60,913 nt of DNA. Source: Lentisphaeria bacterium (GTDB lineage: Bacteria; Verrucomicrobiota; Lentisphaeria; Victivallales; Victivallaceae). Location of the stretch: assembly GCA_017508385.1 (NCBI GenBank), contig JAFVZB010000055.1, positions 1-60,913 on the forward strand. Direction: 5' to 3'. Under the pieces are notes generated by a model. It worked only from the letters and a program-made list of their open reading frames with translations, searched no databases and was not told the DNA's origin. How positions within the stretch are numbered: the first letter of the stretch is position 1; every line of letters starts with the position of its first letter. The position numbers were made by a program, and so were the translations under genes. Below are positions 42,118-50,006 of this stretch, in pieces.

Positions 42118-42200
42118 TTATAAATTGCCGCATATGTATATGTGACAAGACGAAAGTTTTTAAGAGCGAAAAAGCCAAAATAATATAAGGAGATATCAAA

Positions 42201-42380
42201 ATGGCAGTTCCGAAAAGAAAAACTTCCCGTGCGCAGCGTCGTCAGCGCAAAGCCGCAAACCGTTACGAGGGTGTCCAGGCAACATTCTGCACCAACTGCT
42301 CTGCTCCCGTGATGCCGCACCGCGCCTGCAAAGCCTGCGGTTTCTACGATGGCAAACAGGTTCTCAACGTCGAAGCCTGA
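42201..42380 (+). CDS. rpmF: 50S ribosomal protein L32
   Basis: This 59-residue protein translates as MAVPKRKTSRAQRRQRKAAN and onward, the standard L32 N-terminus. A zinc-ribbon is formed by CTNC and CKAC, so this is the zinc-binding form. AAGGAGATATCAAA is a strong ribosome site for the ATG at 42201. It sits before plsX and fabH, a gene order conserved across many bacteria that links ribosome output to fatty acid synthesis. Confidence 0.97.
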   Translation: MAVPKRKTSRAQRRQRKAANRYEGVQATFCTNCSAPVMPHRACKACGFYDGKQVLNVEA

Positions 42381-42429
42381 TGATTGATTAAAAGCCGTAT
42401 CAAGTAACTTTGATGCGGCATTTTCGATT

Positions 42430-43455
42430 ATGAAAATAGCAGTTGACGCAATGGGTGGCGATTACGCCCCCGGTGTAGTAATAGAGGGATTGACCCTCGC
42501 TCTTGAAGCGTATCCTGAGTACGACTACGTTCTGGTCGGGCACGAGGAAAAGATACGCTTCTATCTTGACAAGTATGGTCTTGCCGATAATCCTAAAATA
42601 TCAATTGTCCATGCTGCCAGTGTCTGCGAGATGTCAGACCCCTCAACGATATCGCTGCGCCAGAAGAAAGACTCAAGTATTACCGCCTGCGCAAGACTGC
42701 TCAAAAGCAAACAGGTCGATGCCATGGTCACCCCCGGACACACCGGAGCGACTGTTGCTGCGACCAAAGTCATACTCCGTTCACTGCCCGGTGTTGACCG
42801 TCCTGCACTTGCCGCCTGCATGCCGGCTCAGGAGGGGCGTTTCCTGCTGGTAGATGCCGGTGCAAACCCCGATTGTACTCCGCTCAATCTGCTCCAATTT
42901 GCGATCATGGGCGGAATTTATGCCGAATATCTTCTTAAAATCAAATCACCGAAAATCGGTCTTCTGAGCGTCGGCGGTGAGGATAGCAAAGGCAGTGAAC
43001 TTACCAAAGAAACATTCAAACGCATGGGCGAATTGCCAATCAATTTCGCCGGAAACGTCGAGGCAGACTCGGTGTTCGAGGGCGCCGCAAATGTGCTCGT
43101 CAGTGACGGCTTCGCCGGAAACGTTCTGCTCAAAGGTGCTGAGGGTCTGGCAAAAAGCACTATCCACTGGCTTAAACTCGTTCTCAGTAAAAACGCCATC
43201 CGTCTTATCGGCGCAAGTTTGGCAAAAAATGCTTTCCGTGAACTCAAGGCTTTCGGTTCCGCCGACGAAATCGGAGGAGCTCCCCTGCTCGGAGTCAACG
43301 GTATCGTAATCATTGGTCACGGCTCTTCAAATCCCAAAGCCGTACTCAACGCCATCAGAGTCGCAGGCGACTGCGTCAAATTCGGTCTCAACGATATGAT
43401 CGTCGAGCGGATCAAAGCTGCCGGAGTTGAGTTCGGTGCGGAATCCGCCGGTTAA
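42430..43455 (+). CDS. plsX: Phosphate acyltransferase PlsX
   Basis: PlsX makes acyl-phosphate from acyl-ACP for phospholipid synthesis. The 341-residue peripheral membrane enzyme starts KIAVDAMGGDYAPGVVIEG, the family signature. It also has MVTPGHTGATVAATKVILRS, LVDAGANPDCTPLNLLQFA, NVEADSVFEGAANVLVSDGF and GGAPLLGVNGIVIIGHGSSN. Length and order are normal. It lies 49 bases after rpmF and before fabH. The ATG at 42430 has no strong ribosome site, which is odd for a housekeeping gene. Confidence 0.96.
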   Translation: MKIAVDAMGGDYAPGVVIEGLTLALEAYPEYDYVLVGHEEKIRFYLDKYGLADNPKISIVHAASVCEMSDPSTISLRQKKDSSITACARLLKSKQVDAMVTPGHTGATVAATKVILRSLPGVDRPALAACMPAQEGRFLLVDAGANPDCTPLNLLQFAIMGGIYAEYLLKIKSPKIGLLSVGGEDSKGSELTKETFKRMGELPINFAGNVEADSVFEGAANVLVSDGFAGNVLLKGAEGLAKSTIHWLKLVLSKNAIRLIGASLAKNAFRELKAFGSADEIGGAPLLGVNGIVIIGHGSSNPKAVLNAIRVAGDCVKFGLNDMIVERIKAAGVEFGAESAG

Positions 43456-43503
43456 TTTCACACACCTCCTGAACATCGGGGGGAAATATCTTGGAGTGCA
43501 ACT

Positions 43504-44493
43504 ATGAGTATTAAAATTGCCGGAACCGGTTCCTATATTCCCGAGCGGATACTGACCAATGCTGATCTTGAGAAAATGGTGGATACCAACGATGAATGGA
43601 TCCGCACCCGCACCGGAATTTCCGAACGCCACCTCGCCGCTCCCGACCAGGTCACCAGCGACCTCGGCGCCGAGGCGTGCCGCAAGGCTCTCGAAGCCGC
43701 CGGTGTCGATGCTTCCGAGGTCGGAGCAGTCATTGTTGCAACCTGCACTCCTGATTACACATTCCCCAGCACTGCGGCGAACATTCACCGCAAGCTGCAG
43801 CTCAACAAGGCTTTCTGTTTTGACCTCTCAGCCGCCTGCTGCGGTTTTCTCTCTGTACTTGAGACCGCCTGCGGAATCATGATGGCAAACAAAAAATACC
43901 GCTATGTGCTTGCCGTCGGTGCCGAGAAGCTCTCGACCATCGTCAACTGGGATGATCGCAGCACCTGTATCCTCTTCGGAGACGGTGCAGGAGCGGTACT
44001 GCTCGAAAATGTCGATGACGGTGACAACACCGGACTCATCGCAAGTGATATGAACACCGACGGAAACTGGTCGGAAATCCTCAAACTCCCCGGCGGAGGA
44101 AGTGTCAATCCTCCCAGTGAGAGAACTATTGCTGAACATCTGCACGGTATTCACATGCAGGGGCAGGAAACTTTCAAGCTCGCTGTCAACGCCATTGTCA
44201 GCGCCTGCCGCACGGTGGAGTCCGAAGCCGGAATTTCCATCCGCGACGATGTAAAGCTGGTCATTCCCCATCAGGCGAATATCCGAATCATTCAGGCTGT
44301 CGCCAAGCGTTTGGATATTACCGATGAGCAGGTCATCGTCAACATCAACCGTTACGGCAATACCAGTGCCGCATCCATTGCCATCTGTTTTGATGAAGCG
44401 GTACGCACCGGCAGACTCCAGAGAGGCGACCTCGCCCTGCTCGCCAGCTTCGGCAGCGGACTTGTCTGGGGCGCACAGCTTATCCGTTACTGA
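43504..44493 (+). CDS. fabH: 3-oxoacyl-ACP synthase III (FabH)
   Basis: FabH joins an acyl-CoA starter to malonyl-ACP to begin fatty acid synthesis. The 329-residue enzyme has the Cys-His-Asn triad: Cys112 in FDLSAACCGFLS, His in VIPHQANIRI and Asn in NINRYGNTSAAS. NDEWIRTRTGISERH is the conserved N-terminal block. Cys112 is followed by a second Cys where Ser or Ala is usual. TTGGAG precedes the ATG at 43504. It follows plsX closely. Confidence 0.96.
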   Translation: MSIKIAGTGSYIPERILTNADLEKMVDTNDEWIRTRTGISERHLAAPDQVTSDLGAEACRKALEAAGVDASEVGAVIVATCTPDYTFPSTAANIHRKLQLNKAFCFDLSAACCGFLSVLETACGIMMANKKYRYVLAVGAEKLSTIVNWDDRSTCILFGDGAGAVLLENVDDGDNTGLIASDMNTDGNWSEILKLPGGGSVNPPSERTIAEHLHGIHMQGQETFKLAVNAIVSACRTVESEAGISIRDDVKLVIPHQANIRIIQAVAKRLDITDEQVIVNINRYGNTSAASIAICFDEAVRTGRLQRGDLALLASFGSGLVWGAQLIRY

Positions 44494-44507
44494 CGGAGAA
44501 AACAGCT

Positions 44508-45065
44508 ATGTCAAGGGATAATTTTATCAGCGACAACTTGATAAATATCCGTGAGAGTCTGCGCAAAGAACAAAGTGCGCAGGCGATTGACTCCGCCGCT
44601 TCAAACGGAACTGAAACACAAACTCACGAACCGGCAAAAAGAATGCCGTCGGAATTGCCTGCGCCTGCTCCGAGAATGCAGCTGAGAGCTCCTGAACTCG
44701 ACCGTGAACGAAGGGAACTTATCGGCAGAATAAGGAGAGACTACACCCTTACCGCCGCCGAACTCGAACAGATGGATATTGCCAGAAAAGAGGCTGCCGT
44801 ATTTATGGAGTTTCTCGCAAACCAGCAGAACACTCTCGAAAAACTCGACCTCGACCGGAGCGACATCTCAAGAGAGCTCGACCGTCTCGCATGGGAGTAT
44901 TATCAGCGTTCAGGCAGATGGCGTGCCTTTTCTTCCGGAACAGCGCAAAAAGAGAGTTCAGAACAGACTCACACAACAGTCCGCACCGGAAGCCGCCTCA
45001 CCGCTGCTGCAATCATCATCTCAGCTCTGTTGATAAGCGGCACTATTCTGGCTGTATTTCTCTGA
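44508..45065 (+). CDS. Small tail-anchored protein of unknown function
   Basis: This 185-residue protein is not recognised. It is polar and charged, with a low-complexity Pro/Ala stretch (about 48-60), a helical charged region at about 66-140 (RRELIGRIRRDYTLTAAELE and onward) that may form a coiled coil, and a single C-terminal membrane helix (AAAIIISALLISGTILAVFL). It follows fabH by 14 bases with GGAG present, so it is probably part of the same transcript. It ends ten bases from the convergent heparinase-like gene. Confidence 0.7.
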   Translation: MSRDNFISDNLINIRESLRKEQSAQAIDSAASNGTETQTHEPAKRMPSELPAPAPRMQLRAPELDRERRELIGRIRRDYTLTAAELEQMDIARKEAAVFMEFLANQQNTLEKLDLDRSDISRELDRLAWEYYQRSGRWRAFSSGTAQKESSEQTHTTVRTGSRLTAAAIIISALLISGTILAVFL

Positions 45066-45075
45066 AAAGAGACTT

Positions 45076-46911
45076 TTACTTTGCCATATCGATCGTTATG
45101 GTGTGGTTTCCGCTTTTTTGCGGTTTGGAGTGGTCAAGCTGTATTTTCCAGAGCTTGCCCCAGCGTTCCCGGAGCTTTGGATCGGTCATTTCAAACTCTT
45201 CTAATGAAAGGACTCCGCTATCCACAGACAGTTTGAATTTTCCAAGTTTAACTTCGGTATCAGAGATTTTTTCTGCTTTGATTTCCGAAAGAAATGTGCA
45301 TGAGACCCTGTATTTTCTGCCGCATGACCACGAGTCGGTTATTTGGAAACGCCCTGTGTTTCTGTCGAAAGAAAAATCACGCTTTACGCTTTCAAGTTCG
45401 AGTTCGTCTGAATAAGTTCCCTGAGCCTCTATCGAACAGCTGACGATGCCGTTTTCATCCTTGAACCCTATGTACTGAGGCTCTTTTCCCTCGCCGTGCA
45501 CCTCACCGACACCATCGAAGAGCGGCATGTTGTGTCCACGGGCATTACATACGATATTGTCGTAGCGTTCAGCACTGAAATAACTGCGGTCATAAGTTGG
45601 CGAACCGAGGTCGCAAACAAGGAATTTTCCATCATGAGCAATGACAAAGTGCCCGACATCATTGTGGTTGTGACACTCGTTATTGCTTCCGCCTTTGAAC
45701 CCGAATCCTGTTTTTCCGCAGCGTCCGGCAAGATATCCGCGGGAGCGGTAGAATTTTGTGCTGTCAGACAAACTCTTCCAATCCGCACCGGGAACATAAA
45801 ACAGTTCCAGAAGGTTGCCAAGAAGCGCAGAGTGCCACATGTGACCGTATTTCCACAAAACTTTTTCGCTTTTGAAATAATGGAATACCTGTTTGGCGAA
45901 GTATGCGATATTTTCGTCATTCAGCCTCCGGGCAAGCAGAGTAAGCAACCCGCATGGAATATCATCAACTTTATTGCTGCTGTCGGAGTAGGAAAAGAAA
46001 ACATCTTTTCCCAGATTGACTTCGGCAATATAACCTATCATCGCCCGCAGCTTTTTATCTTCATAGATGTCAACAGAAAGAACTCCGGCACTTATTGCCT
46101 GTTCAATAAAGCGGCACAACTCGACCGGACTGTGTGCCCAATATCCGGGACCCTCGTCGCACGCACCATCATCGGAGTACCGTTGGTAGAAGAGATCGTT
46201 TATTCCGGCAAGTTTGCGGATAACTTTTTCCAATCTTTCCGGATCATCTTCAAGTGCTGTAAGAGCAGCTCCCATCAAGTTGCAGCTGCACCATGAAGAC
46301 CAGTTATTGATTCCGCTGTACCAATGGTCGGACTCATCAGACTCCAATCTGACTATCAGGCGGTCGATGATATTTTTACGGACTCTGTCAACGAGGGTCG
46401 CAGAAAATGCGGCAAGCTCTGTTTCCATGAGATCGAGAGTAAACGCAAGCAAAAGTCCGGTCTGGGTGGCAAAAAGGTCGTTGCGGCTGTACCTGTACGA
46501 CGGAAGTACATCACCTTTATCCCGCACATGAGCGGGAATAGTCCAGCAGGGCTCGGAACAGATTGCCCAGATATAATCAACGATGCGATTGATATATACA
46601 CCTTTCCCGTCGAGGCACTCTGCCAGCACCAGTGTTTCCAGATTGTACCTGATGGCAAAATAAGTTTTTTGGTAGATGGAGCGGTTTCCGTTTTGAAGAT
46701 ACAAAGCGAACTCACTTGCTCTCAGCTCTGGAATGGGCGATTTATTGATTTTCACGGCCTGTTTTCTGATTGCAGAAACCATATCTCTCAACAGAGGATC
46801 TGAGGCGACACAACTCCATGCGGCACGGTCACTGCATTGAGGAAACATCTGTTTACGTTTTACAGGAAATGAAAGTCTTGATGATAAAAAGCCACCGGAT
46901 TTATTTTGCAT
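45076..46911 (-). CDS. Heparinase II/III-like polysaccharide lyase family protein
   Basis: This 611-residue protein has an alpha/alpha-toroid N-terminal half (HWYSGINNWSSWCSCNLMGA, DGACDEGPGYWAHSPVELCR) and a beta-sandwich C-terminal half with NNECHNHNDVGHFVIAHDGK, the heparinase II/III signature. Such enzymes cleave uronate polymers by elimination. No signal peptide is visible from the chosen ATG at 46911, which follows GAGG. A TTG at 46953 would add 14 residues but no signal either. A cytoplasmic oligosaccharide lyase is therefore likely. It is divergent from a class II aldolase gene. Substrate unknown. Confidence 0.83.
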   Translation of the reverse strand: MQNKSGGFLSSRLSFPVKRKQMFPQCSDRAAWSCVASDPLLRDMVSAIRKQAVKINKSPIPELRASEFALYLQNGNRSIYQKTYFAIRYNLETLVLAECLDGKGVYINRIVDYIWAICSEPCWTIPAHVRDKGDVLPSYRYSRNDLFATQTGLLLAFTLDLMETELAAFSATLVDRVRKNIIDRLIVRLESDESDHWYSGINNWSSWCSCNLMGAALTALEDDPERLEKVIRKLAGINDLFYQRYSDDGACDEGPGYWAHSPVELCRFIEQAISAGVLSVDIYEDKKLRAMIGYIAEVNLGKDVFFSYSDSSNKVDDIPCGLLTLLARRLNDENIAYFAKQVFHYFKSEKVLWKYGHMWHSALLGNLLELFYVPGADWKSLSDSTKFYRSRGYLAGRCGKTGFGFKGGSNNECHNHNDVGHFVIAHDGKFLVCDLGSPTYDRSYFSAERYDNIVCNARGHNMPLFDGVGEVHGEGKEPQYIGFKDENGIVSCSIEAQGTYSDELELESVKRDFSFDRNTGRFQITDSWSCGRKYRVSCTFLSEIKAEKISDTEVKLGKFKLSVDSGVLSLEEFEMTDPKLRERWGKLWKIQLDHSKPQKSGNHTITIDMAK

Positions 46912-46971
46912 TTTCAACCTCTTCACGATATTTTTTAAGATATCATCATTCAACCATTGAAAAATCGGAAT

Positions 46972-47000
46972 AAGATACCATATACTGAGCTGTTTTTCAA
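46972..47000 (-). promoter_or_regulatory. Predicted promoter of the heparinase-like gene
   Basis: On the minus strand TTGAAA (46995-47000) and TATCTT (46972-46977) are 17 bases apart. Confidence 0.55.
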
Positions 47001-47031
47001 GTCTGAATCATATTTTTTTTGACTTTTGCTA

Positions 47032-47059
47032 TTTACAAATCGCAGTTGCGTGCTATATT
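47032..47059 (+). promoter_or_regulatory. Predicted promoter of the aldolase gene
   Basis: TTTACA (47032-47037) and TATATT (47054-47059) are 16 bases apart, with GTGC before the -10 box. Confidence 0.5.
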
Positions 47060-47106
47060 AACTGAGAACACCAAATTGTTTCAACAACAAATAAAGGAAA
47101 AGAAAA

Positions 47107-47982
47107 ATGGCACTTGTTTCTCTCAAGGAAATCCTTGCCGATGCAAAACAGCGCAACTATGCTGTTCCGATGTTCGATGTGACCAATGTTGAGATGATGC
47201 AGCAGGTCATCCGCACTGCTGAGGAGCTCAGAGCTCCCGTTATGTTCGGAGCGATTCCCGCCGATATCGCCGGAGCAAACTTTGATTACTGGTGCGACGG
47301 AGCATTCCGTGCTGCGCTTACCGCAAATGTTCCCGTCTGCATCCACCTCGACCATGCTCCCGGCCTCAAAGAGATAGTCCGCTGCGCCGAGCGGGGATTT
47401 TCCGGCGTGATGATCGATGCTTCGACCCAGCCCTTCGAGAAGAACGTGGAAATCACCAAAGAGGTCTGCGACCTCATGCACAGACGCGGAATTTCCGTCG
47501 AGGCTGAACTCGGACACGTTGCCACCGGCAAAATCGGTTACGGCGGCGCAAGCGAGAGCGGAAACGCCGACAGCGAGCCCATCTTCACCGATCCCGAAGA
47601 GGCGGCAAAATTCATCGAGCTCACCGGAGCCGATGCACTGGCTGTTTCCATCGGAACCGCCCACGGTGTCTATGATACTGCTCCTGAGCTCCAGATCGGC
47701 AGACTTGCCGAAATCCGCAAGGCTTGTGATGTTCCGCTCGTGCTCCACGGCGGAAGCGGCACTCCCGACGACCAGGTTGCCGATGCAGTCGCCAACGGCA
47801 TTTGCAAAATCAACATTTACAGCGAACTTTGCATAGCCTGGAACACAGCCATCCGTGATATGCTCGCCAAACAGGTCACCATGTCCTGCTGGGTCAGCAA
47901 GGGTCTCTATGCCGGAATGGAGGCAATGATCCCCGTGCTTGAGCGCAAGATCAAACTCTTCAAAGCTGAAGGCAAAGCATAA
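47107..47982 (+). CDS. Class II fructose/tagatose-bisphosphate aldolase
   Basis: This 291-residue cytoplasmic enzyme has all class II aldolase motifs. PVCIHLDHAPGLKEIVRCAE carries the catalytic Asp and zinc His. GFSGVMIDAST, then VEAELGHVATGK, AVSIGTAHGVYDTAPELQI with a second zinc His, and VLHGGSGTPDDQV with the third complete the set. It should cleave fructose- or tagatose-1,6-bisphosphate. AAAGGAAAAG precedes the ATG at 47107. It may be the glycolytic aldolase, or part of the uronate route implied by the divergent lyase gene. It ends at a hairpin. Confidence 0.92.
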   Translation: MALVSLKEILADAKQRNYAVPMFDVTNVEMMQQVIRTAEELRAPVMFGAIPADIAGANFDYWCDGAFRAALTANVPVCIHLDHAPGLKEIVRCAERGFSGVMIDASTQPFEKNVEITKEVCDLMHRRGISVEAELGHVATGKIGYGGASESGNADSEPIFTDPEEAAKFIELTGADALAVSIGTAHGVYDTAPELQIGRLAEIRKACDVPLVLHGGSGTPDDQVADAVANGICKINIYSELCIAWNTAIRDMLAKQVTMSCWVSKGLYAGMEAMIPVLERKIKLFKAEGKA

Positions 47983-48007
47983 TATCGCTTAAATCAGCAG
48001 AAAATAC

Positions 48008-48051
48008 AGCACCGGAACAATTTGCGATTGACTTTGCAAAGTTCCGGTGCT
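48008..48051 (+). terminator. Hairpin after the aldolase gene, overlapping the rpsA promoter
   Basis: AGCACCGGAAC (48008-48018) and GTTCCGGTGCT (48041-48051) pair perfectly, and TTTGC/GCAAA extends the stem inside. The downstream bases are AT-rich but not a pure T-run. The -35 box of the rpsA promoter lies in the loop. Confidence 0.7.
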
Positions 48052-48056
48052 ATATT
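48028..48056 (+). promoter_or_regulatory. Predicted promoter of rpsA
   Basis: TTGACT (48028-48033) and TATATT (48051-48056) are 17 bases apart, with GGTGC before the -10 box. The leader is about 110 bases. Confidence 0.6.
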
Positions 48057-48172
48057 ATATATTGTCTGTAAATATACAACAGACTTTAAGATGGTTCCGG
48101 TTCCGCACGGTGCGGTTTTCCGGAAAGTATTGTAAACAACTTAACCAACAACAAAACAGAAACAACCAAATT

Positions 48173-49903
48173 ATGCAAGAGAACAAATTCGAGGACGCCT
48201 TTCTGGATTTCAGCGGAATGCCCGAGTCAATGGAAGACCTGCTGAAGACCACCGAAGAATCCAACGCCATCACCAAAGGCAAAATCGTCAAGGGCAAAGT
48301 TGCCCAGAAGCGTCCTGACGGCGCCCTGATCGACATCGGCTACAAAGCCGAGGGTTTCGTGCCCGCCTCTGAATTCATGAACTACGACGAGATCAATGTC
48401 GGCGACGAAATCGACGTTTACCTCGAGGAGATTGAGAACCGTCAGAACATGCCGACCCTGAGCCTCGAGAAAGCCTATTCCATCAAGGCATGGGACCGCA
48501 TCACCACCGAGTACGGCGAGGGTCACATTGTCAAAGGTATCATGCGCCACAAAGTCAAAGGCGGCATCATGGTCGATGTCGAAGGCTTCCCCGCCTTCCT
48601 GCCCGGCAGCCAGCTTGACGTGGGTCCGGTACGCAACCTCGATGATTACATCGGTCAGGAATATGATGTCAAGATCATCAAGATCAACATCGAGCGTCAC
48701 AACATCGTCGTTTCACGCCGCGAGCTGCTCGTTGAGAGCCTCAAGGATCAGCGCAGCAAGCTGATGGCTGAAATGCAGATCGACGAGCTCCGCAAAGGTA
48801 TCGTCAAAAACATCACCGACTTCGGTGCCTTCATCGACCTCGGCGGCGTTGACGGTCTGCTCCACATCACCGATATTTCATGGGGAAGAATCTCTCACCC
48901 CTCCGAAGTCCTGCACGTTGGAGACGAGCTTGAAGTCGTCATCATCGGCATCGACAAGGATAAAGAGCGTGTCTCTCTCGGTCTCAAACAGAAGACCCGC
49001 AATCCGTGGGAAGATGTTATCGCCAAGTATCCCAAAGCCAGCACTGTCCGCGGCAAAGTCGTCAACATCATGCCCTATGGTGCTTTCATTGAGCTCGAGA
49101 CCGGCGTTGAGGGTCTGATCCACGTCTCAGAGATGAGCTGGACCAAGCGTGTCAACAAACCCGGCGACGTTCTCGCCATCGGCGATGAGGTCGAGGCTGT
49201 CGTTCTCGACATCGATCGTGACAGCCGCAAGATCTCTCTCGGACTGCGTCAGAAAGAGCGCAATCCGTGGGAGGCTCTGGCTGAGAAGTATCCCAAAGGC
49301 AGCCGCATCACCGGTAAAGTCCGCAACATGACCAACTACGGTGCCTTCGTTGAGATCGAAAACGACATCGACGGTATGGTTCACGTTTCCGATATGAGCT
49401 GGACCAGAAAAATCAACAACCCCAACGAGGTTCTCAAACCCGGTCAGGAAGTTGAAGTCGTCATCCTCGAGATCAACCCCGAGCAGCAGCGCATCTCTCT
49501 CGGTCTCAAACAGATCGAGGAAGATCCCTGGGCTGATATCGCCAACCTCTACAAGGTCGGCGACGTCGTTACCGGCAAAGTCTCCAAAATCACCGCTTTC
49601 GGTGCTTTCGTTGAGCTTTCAAACAAAATCGACGGACTCATCCACATTTCACAGCTTTCACGTGACCGTGTCGAGAAGGTCAAAGACGTTCTCAAGATCG
49701 GTGACGAGGTCGAAGCCCGTGTCATCAAAGTTGACACCGATGAGCGTCGTATCGGTCTCTCAATCAAGGCTGTCACCGAGAACTTCACCGACGAGGATCT
49801 CAAAGCAGCTGAGGAAGAGTACACCGCAGCTCTCAAACCCGGCGAGGACATGGTCAACATGGGTGAAGCCATGGATGCCCTTTCCGGACTGAAATTCGAG
49901 TAA
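48173..49903 (+). CDS. rpsA: 30S ribosomal protein S1
   Basis: S1 helps the ribosome load mRNA. The 576-residue protein carries six S1 RNA-binding repeats. The first two are divergent (KGKVAQKRPDGALIDIGYKA; GIMRHKVKGGIMVDVEGFPA) and the last four are regular (for example KNITDFGAFIDLGGVDGLLH and RNMTNYGAFVEIENDIDGMV). The ATG at 48173 begins the normal N-terminus (MQENKFEDAF); a frame start at 48047 lies in the promoter. No Shine-Dalgarno sequence precedes the ATG, only A/C-rich leader, as in other rpsA genes whose product controls its own translation. Confidence 0.95.
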   Translation: MQENKFEDAFLDFSGMPESMEDLLKTTEESNAITKGKIVKGKVAQKRPDGALIDIGYKAEGFVPASEFMNYDEINVGDEIDVYLEEIENRQNMPTLSLEKAYSIKAWDRITTEYGEGHIVKGIMRHKVKGGIMVDVEGFPAFLPGSQLDVGPVRNLDDYIGQEYDVKIIKINIERHNIVVSRRELLVESLKDQRSKLMAEMQIDELRKGIVKNITDFGAFIDLGGVDGLLHITDISWGRISHPSEVLHVGDELEVVIIGIDKDKERVSLGLKQKTRNPWEDVIAKYPKASTVRGKVVNIMPYGAFIELETGVEGLIHVSEMSWTKRVNKPGDVLAIGDEVEAVVLDIDRDSRKISLGLRQKERNPWEALAEKYPKGSRITGKVRNMTNYGAFVEIENDIDGMVHVSDMSWTRKINNPNEVLKPGQEVEVVILEINPEQQRISLGLKQIEEDPWADIANLYKVGDVVTGKVSKITAFGAFVELSNKIDGLIHISQLSRDRVEKVKDVLKIGDEVEARVIKVDTDERRIGLSIKAVTENFTDEDLKAAEEEYTAALKPGEDMVNMGEAMDALSGLKFE

Positions 49904-49914
49904 TTTCACTCCTC

Positions 49915-49953
49915 AACGCCGGAGGGTCTCAACAGACCTTCCGGCGTTTTTTC
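49915..49953 (+). terminator. Intrinsic terminator of rpsA
   Basis: AACGCCGGAGGGTCT (49915-49929) pairs with AGACCTTCCGGCGTT (49934-49948) with one mismatch around CAAC, then a T-run follows. Confidence 0.93.
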
Positions 49954-50006
49954 TTTTGAAAATTCCAAAACAAAGTCCCAAACAACAGACAGGACAAGCC
50001 GGATAA

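Noticed and set aside
46912..46953. TTG start for the heparinase-like gene
   Set aside because: No ribosome site is near the TTG, while the ATG at 46911 has GAGG at six bases; left open as an alternative.
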